A stretch of 64,000 nt of DNA from an uncultured Prevotella sp. GTDB lineage: Bacteria > Bacteroidota > Bacteroidia > Bacteroidales > Bacteroidaceae. Position 1 is the first letter of the stretch. Every line of letters starts with the position of its first letter. Where the stretch lies: assembly GCA_900553595.1 (NCBI GenBank), contig USEC01000005.1, positions 1-64,000 of the forward strand. Reading direction: 5' to 3'. Position numbers and translations under genes: made by a program. Shown in pieces: positions 59,957 to 64,000 of this stretch. The notes beneath the pieces were generated by a model. The model saw only the letters and a program-made list of their open reading frames with translations. It had not been told where the DNA came from and made no database searches.

Positions 59957-62520
59957 TTCCTTTCTTCAAGTTTTTTCTTCAACATCTCCACATCATCACG
60001 CCTCTTGGCCGGAATCACTCCTTGACGAGCGAGACGGTCGAGGTAACTGATTGCTATTTGTGGAAAATCAACACACCATTTCATGAGTATCTGCTCCGCA
60101 TCGTTGTATTTTCCCTTCATCAGTAAGGCGATACCAAGATGTCTATAGGCACTCTTTGAATCCTTGTTGAGTTGCAACATTTCCTTAGCAATAGTTTCTG
60201 CTTCACTGAATCGACCGAGCATATTGGCAGTTACCGCCTGTATGGAGAGCCGTTCAACATAAAACTTGAGCGATTTTGCCCCTCCATCTGCACGCTTTTT
60301 CAATGTGGGCAGTATGTCGTTGTTCACCCTATATGCCATCTCGTATTTACGCAACGCAATATACACATTCACAAGATGCTCTTTCACCTCAAGCACATTC
60401 TCACTGTATGCATCGCTATGCTTTGCCAACCGCTCATAAATAGAGAGTGATTCCGCAAACAGACCCTCGCTCTCAGCACTACGTGAATGGACATATAAGA
60501 ATCTGGCTAACTCTTTTTCGGCAGATGCAAGCGATGCATCAAATGCGAGCGAGAAGGTTGCAGACAGACGTTTCAATGTGGCGACAGAACTGCGATACAT
60601 CCGTTCGGCATCGTCTTCACGCTTCATTTCTTCATAACGCTCAGCCAGAAAGTTCTGGCATTTCACCACTTTATTTCCATATACTTGCGGGTAAGCCTCG
60701 GCAAAACGAACATATATGGCCAAAGCCTCCTTACACATCTGCTCGCACTGCTGATACTTCCGCATGTATTTATAAAGGATTGCTTTCTTGTGAAGAATGC
60801 TGGCCTTATATGGTTCATATACACTCGGGAAATATGCGGAAAGCGAATCTATTGCCGACAAGGCTGCATCATACATCCTTTCACACTCCGCATAACGATC
60901 CGTCATCAACAAAACATCCCCCAATGCTGTACGCACGTTGTTCAAATCCGTTGTGAACGCCTGAGGATTCTCCTGTGCAAGACGCTCCAATAAAGACAAG
61001 GAAGCCTTGAATTCAGCCTCGCTTTCAGACAGGCGTTTTGTCCGAAAATAGCAGTCACCCAAAGCTTGCTTGCTCAAAGCCAGAGCATGTTCATACTTAG
61101 CAGTGGAGTTTCCAGCAAGATGTTCGAAAGCAGAGTTGGCTTCCTTACAGTAACGCTCACTTTCAGCATACTTCTTCTCATCAAGGTAGAGAAGCGACAG
61201 ATTGTGTTTCACTAACGCCAATTCGTAGTCAAACTTTCCAGAATTTTCCGTATTAAGACGCTCAAACAGAGCCAATGACAACAAGAACAAATGCTCGCTC
61301 TCTTCCCATTTCCCGATGTTACTGCAAACGAGTGCAAAGTTCATCTGTGCTGTAGCAAGCATAGCGTCATATTTCTCTGGGGCTGATGCAGCAAGGCCTT
61401 CCCATAATGAAATCACCTTCCGGTAGGTCTTTTCACACTCACCGTAGCGATTGAGGTTGTAATAAAGCGATGCCATGTCGGTTAATCCTGCGGCATACCA
61501 ATGTGCATACGACACGGAATCACCCCTCATGAGTTGCTCAGCCTTAGCAATAAATTTCTTGAAATAGGTTTCTGCTTCATCATAAATGTTCTGTTTCATA
61601 CAGAATTGGGCGCAATCACCTATTTCGCGCAGCGTGCAGAGCGTGTCGGCAAGGTACTTCTGTAGTTCCAGAGCCTTGTCCCATTCGTTGTTCATCTTGT
61701 ATGAAGCCAGCTGCGCACGCAGACTCTCAGCGTAGCGTTTTTGGTCGCCACGGGCAAGCTGAACCACTGTGTCCGCCTTCTGGCGCAGTGCCTCTGCGTC
61801 GCGTTCCAGGCGTATTGCGTCGGAGAGTTTGCGCCTGTAGTCGCCGCTTTCAAAGAGTCGCAGGGCTGCATCGAAGTCGCCTTTGTAGAACAAATCAATG
61901 GCTCGTTGCGACAGGGTATCGACTTCGCTGAGGTCGATGCGTGCCAACACGTCGGCACAACCGTCCATCTGCTGCTGCGCCATTTCGAGTTCGCGCTGCA
62001 CGGAGTCGAGCTTCACTATGTATTCCTCTTCCCGCAGACGGTTGTCCTTCAGCTGCTGTTCGAGCCAGTTTATCCTCCTGTCGCACTTCTGACGGGCTAT
62101 GCGCTTGCCGTGTTCTATGAGCGTATTCTTCTGCCGTTGGAAGAAGTCGGCATCGCAAAGCACCACGCATAGCGGTTCCATGCGAACGCTCCACTCGTCC
62201 ACCGCCTGCTGGTTGAACACCATCATGCCCTTCTTCACCACCACAGGCCGCCCTATGCGCATACCCATACGCAGTCCGCTGAGGGTAAGGGCGAACTTTC
62301 CTGTGAGCGAATCGCTCTTCACTGCGTTGCCAGCCGAGCCCACCTTTATATATACATTGCCCAAAGGCGTGTGCGGCTTCGCACCGTTATAACGACAGGT
62401 AACGCCCTGCTGCGTCAGCGTCTGTCCGAAGACTGAAACGCCGACAGCAAGCAACGCCACAAGCATGAAGCCTCTTCTGAAAAGCGACATCATAGCAACC
62501 GATTTCCCGTTCCCATTCAT
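59953..62520 (-). CDS. Large exported TPR protein paired with TIR protein
   Basis: This 855-residue protein (from the ATG at 62520) has a signal sequence (FRRGFMLVALLAVGVSVFG) and a short beta domain (about 30-105, PLGNVYIKVGSAGNAVKSDS). A coiled coil covers about 120-180, and the rest is tandem TPR helices. Repeats of about 42-50 residues such as YAESERYCKEANSAFEHLAG and AECERMYDAALSAIDSLSA resemble kinesin-light-chain type TPRs. No enzymatic motif is present. The TTG of the longest frame lies inside a TAAATTTG box (62551-62558), so the start is further in. 62520 is the first ATG, and 62493 or 62490 fit the signal peptide better. It overlaps the TIR gene in ATGA, so the two products are probably partners. 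Confidence 0.82.
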   Translation of the reverse strand: MNGNGKSVAMMSLFRRGFMLVALLAVGVSVFGQTLTQQGVTCRYNGAKPHTPLGNVYIKVGSAGNAVKSDSLTGKFALTLSGLRMGMRIGRPVVVKKGMMVFNQQAVDEWSVRMEPLCVVLCDADFFQRQKNTLIEHGKRIARQKCDRRINWLEQQLKDNRLREEEYIVKLDSVQRELEMAQQQMDGCADVLARIDLSEVDTLSQRAIDLFYKGDFDAALRLFESGDYRRKLSDAIRLERDAEALRQKADTVVQLARGDQKRYAESLRAQLASYKMNNEWDKALELQKYLADTLCTLREIGDCAQFCMKQNIYDEAETYFKKFIAKAEQLMRGDSVSYAHWYAAGLTDMASLYYNLNRYGECEKTYRKVISLWEGLAASAPEKYDAMLATAQMNFALVCSNIGKWEESEHLFLLSLALFERLNTENSGKFDYELALVKHNLSLLYLDEKKYAESERYCKEANSAFEHLAGNSTAKYEHALALSKQALGDCYFRTKRLSESEAEFKASLSLLERLAQENPQAFTTDLNNVRTALGDVLLMTDRYAECERMYDAALSAIDSLSAYFPSVYEPYKASILHKKAILYKYMRKYQQCEQMCKEALAIYVRFAEAYPQVYGNKVVKCQNFLAERYEEMKREDDAERMYRSSVATLKRLSATFSLAFDASLASAEKELARFLYVHSRSAESEGLFAESLSIYERLAKHSDAYSENVLEVKEHLVNVYIALRKYEMAYRVNNDILPTLKKRADGGAKSLKFYVERLSIQAVTANMLGRFSEAETIAKEMLQLNKDSKSAYRHLGIALLMKGKYNDAEQILMKWCVDFPQIAISYLDRLARQGVIPAKRRDDVEMLKKKLEERK

Positions 62521-62550
62521 AATGTCATCCAAATTAATGGTTTCCGCCGT

Positions 62551-62558
62551 CAAATTTA
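62551..62558 (-). promoter_or_regulatory. -7 box of the TPR/TIR operon
   Basis: TAAATTTG on the minus strand, about 30 bases before the ATG at 62520. Confidence 0.5.
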
Positions 62559-62734
62559 CAAAAAAACGGATGAAAATATAAGTCAGAATACAGTTTTTTT
62601 CTCATTGTTTGCAAAACGGCGACATCAAAATAAAGAAACATGCACACTGCCTTACTGCAACATCCATCGACTGCTTCCTTGCGAAACCAGCATTGGACGA
62701 CCTTCACGGCCCAGTCGCCCACCAACCTTTCACA

Positions 62735-63952
62735 TCACCGCTTCATCGCCCCCACAATCTCGCCGACATACTCCGTATGCACGTTTCCGTTCGTCTCGGG
62801 GTTTGCATAGAAGTCGCGCGGCACATCGTCGCGGAATCCTGTGCGCACGAACGGATGGGAATACATTGTGCGGCACTCTATGACGAGCGACGCCTCGCGG
62901 TAGTAGGGCGTGCCGTTCCGGGTGTATGCCAGATGCAGTCCGAGTGCCTTGGCCTTGTCGCCGTCGCGCCCGCTGTGCCTACCCATGTAGTCGGGGATGT
63001 CGTTGTCGTCGAACTTCATTATGGTGAAGTAAGGCGACTGCTCCATGAACCGGTGCGTATAACGGTCGCTGCGCACATAGACGGTGGCTGCCGGCTTGCT
63101 CCAGAGCGTGCCGAGTGCGCCCCATCCTATCGTCATTGCGTTGGCGGCCTTTCTGTCGCCGGCGCACAGAACAAGCCCGTGTCCTCTGAACCAGATAAAC
63201 GGATTGTCCTTGAAACCGGCTGTAATGTCAAACTCCTTCAATCCGCCGGCGGCGTCCTTCTGCTTTTTCTCTTGCGTCACGGCATCGGCTGAAGCCTCCG
63301 AAAGGTCGGCATCCTGCGTCTCACCATAAGTGTTGTATGAGATGTTCTCTGCCTTGAACTTGTCCTTCGGCTGCGGATTCTCCGCCGGATAGCCCATCAC
63401 TACGACATTGAGCGGAATGATGTTGTCTGGCAAAGAGAGTATCTTCCTCACCCCTTCGACACGTTCTTCCGACGGATAACAGCCCGTCCAGACAGCCCCC
63501 AACCCCATGGCGTGGGCGGCAAGCAGCAGGTTTTCGGTGGCGGCGGAAGCATCCTGTATCCAGAAGTCGCGCCCCTTCCCCTCGATAGCCTTGTCCATGT
63601 CGCCGCAGACGACAACTGCAAGCGGAGCCTTTCTGAGCATCTTCGCATAAGGGTTGGCCTCGCTGAGAGCGTCAAGCACACTGCGCCTGTCCACGACTAT
63701 GAAGTGCCACGGTTGGCGATTCATTGCCGTCGGTGCCGACATAGCCGCACGCAGCATTTTCTCCACCTTTTCCTTTTCCACGGGCTTGCCGTCGTAGTCG
63801 CGTATGCTGGTGCGTGTCGCGATGTTGTCGAGCACCGCCTGTTCATCAGTCACCGACTCCTTGGCTTGGGCAACGCCCGACACCAGACGCACGCCGAGCA
63901 CCACTACGGCTATGGCGAGCACGAAATTGAGTATCAACGATTTGTTCTGCAT
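62735..63952 (-). CDS. Nitroreductase/flavin reductase-like fusion protein
   Basis: This 405-residue protein joins two FMN-binding families. After an N-terminal membrane anchor or signal (LILNFVLAIAVVVLGVRLVSG), residues about 40-210 form a nitroreductase domain (TRTSIRDYDGKPVEKEKVEK, AMNRQPWHFIVV, LGAVWTGCYPSEER). A linker rich in Ala, Asp and Lys follows. Residues about 245-405 resemble the flavin-reductase split barrel (ANAMTIGWGALGTLWSKPAATVYVR and YTHRFMEQSPYFTIM). Exported flavoenzymes of this type are uncommon. The substrate is not known. It is transcribed away from the window end, and its promoter was not found in the 48 bases upstream. Confidence 0.85.
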   Translation of the reverse strand: MQNKSLILNFVLAIAVVVLGVRLVSGVAQAKESVTDEQAVLDNIATRTSIRDYDGKPVEKEKVEKMLRAAMSAPTAMNRQPWHFIVVDRRSVLDALSEANPYAKMLRKAPLAVVVCGDMDKAIEGKGRDFWIQDASAATENLLLAAHAMGLGAVWTGCYPSEERVEGVRKILSLPDNIIPLNVVVMGYPAENPQPKDKFKAENISYNTYGETQDADLSEASADAVTQEKKQKDAAGGLKEFDITAGFKDNPFIWFRGHGLVLCAGDRKAANAMTIGWGALGTLWSKPAATVYVRSDRYTHRFMEQSPYFTIMKFDDNDIPDYMGRHSGRDGDKAKALGLHLAYTRNGTPYYREASLVIECRTMYSHPFVRTGFRDDVPRDFYANPETNGNVHTEYVGEIVGAMKR

Positions 63953-64000
63953 AATGTTCTTTTCTGTTGTTCTAAATCTTTATCAATTCTCCCGTGGGAC

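Noticed and set aside
58817..62520. TIR/TPR pair as a standard Thoeris system
   Set aside because: No ThsA-like SIR2/SLOG effector is present, and the TIR protein has a membrane helix and an exported domain.

Overview
This window looks like chromosomal DNA of a Bacteroidales bacterium, most likely Prevotella-like. Many genes follow promoters of the Bacteroidetes type (TTG/TTTG, 19-21 bases, TAnnTTTG). Other lineage signs are a subtilisin with a type IX secretion-like C-terminal domain, a 2-oxoacid:ferredoxin oxidoreductase operon, a bifunctional DAHP synthase/chorismate mutase, GH115 and SIMPL proteins, and a copper ATPase of compact form. No species was assigned, because no database search was possible. 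Gene content is mostly core metabolism and envelope. I see no prophage, insertion sequence, transposase or CRISPR array.

Layout. 0.1-8.0 kb: a secreted protein, an OmpA protein, then a minus-strand block ffh, folD, a 59-codon GTG-start TPR gene, ferredoxin and the three oxidoreductase subunits. 8.3-15.5 kb: recQ, recJ, a secreted C1 peptidase and an M24 aminopeptidase. 15.6-23.2 kb: patatin, a CBM9-like protein, trmD, a TIGR02757 protein, a low-molecular-weight tyrosine phosphatase, gdhA and an EEP-family nuclease. 23.5-26.8 kb: a phenylalanine operon (prephenate dehydratase, aminotransferase, DAHP synthase/chorismate mutase) behind a Phe-rich leader peptide and an attenuator. 26.9-37.3 kb: a TPR protein, a 36-residue small protein, SIMPL, UDP-GlcNAc epimerase, SPFH/NfeD, an outer-membrane protein, a copper ATPase lacking most of its N domain, and pyrD/pyrK. 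37.7-45.6 kb: two small unknown proteins, ferritin, aroC, a SlyD-type isomerase, the subtilisin and an M48 lipoprotein peptidase. 45.8-54.7 kb: GH115, an esterase, DUF1846, agmatine deiminase, a YeiH-type transporter, rubredoxin and tRNA-Phe. 54.9-64.0 kb: an AT-rich secreted protein, mutS2, a TIR-domain membrane protein overlapping a large secreted TPR gene, and a nitroreductase/flavin-reductase fusion.

The main points of interest are four. (1) The TIR/TPR gene pair: a probable cytoplasmic TIR domain with a candidate catalytic Glu, one membrane span and an exported beta domain, coupled to an exported TPR protein. This looks like an outside-to-inside NAD-linked sensor. (2) A classic-looking Phe attenuator. 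(3) Seven intergenic copies of a roughly 90-bp element made of about four near-palindromic units with core AAACAAGSCTTSTTT. (4) Two short promoter-to-terminator units with no ORF, which are candidate small RNAs. Two further long inverted-repeat elements resemble MITEs.

Start sites were moved inward wherever the longest ORF ran through a promoter, a repeat or the upstream gene. All functional names come from motif and family recognition by eye.
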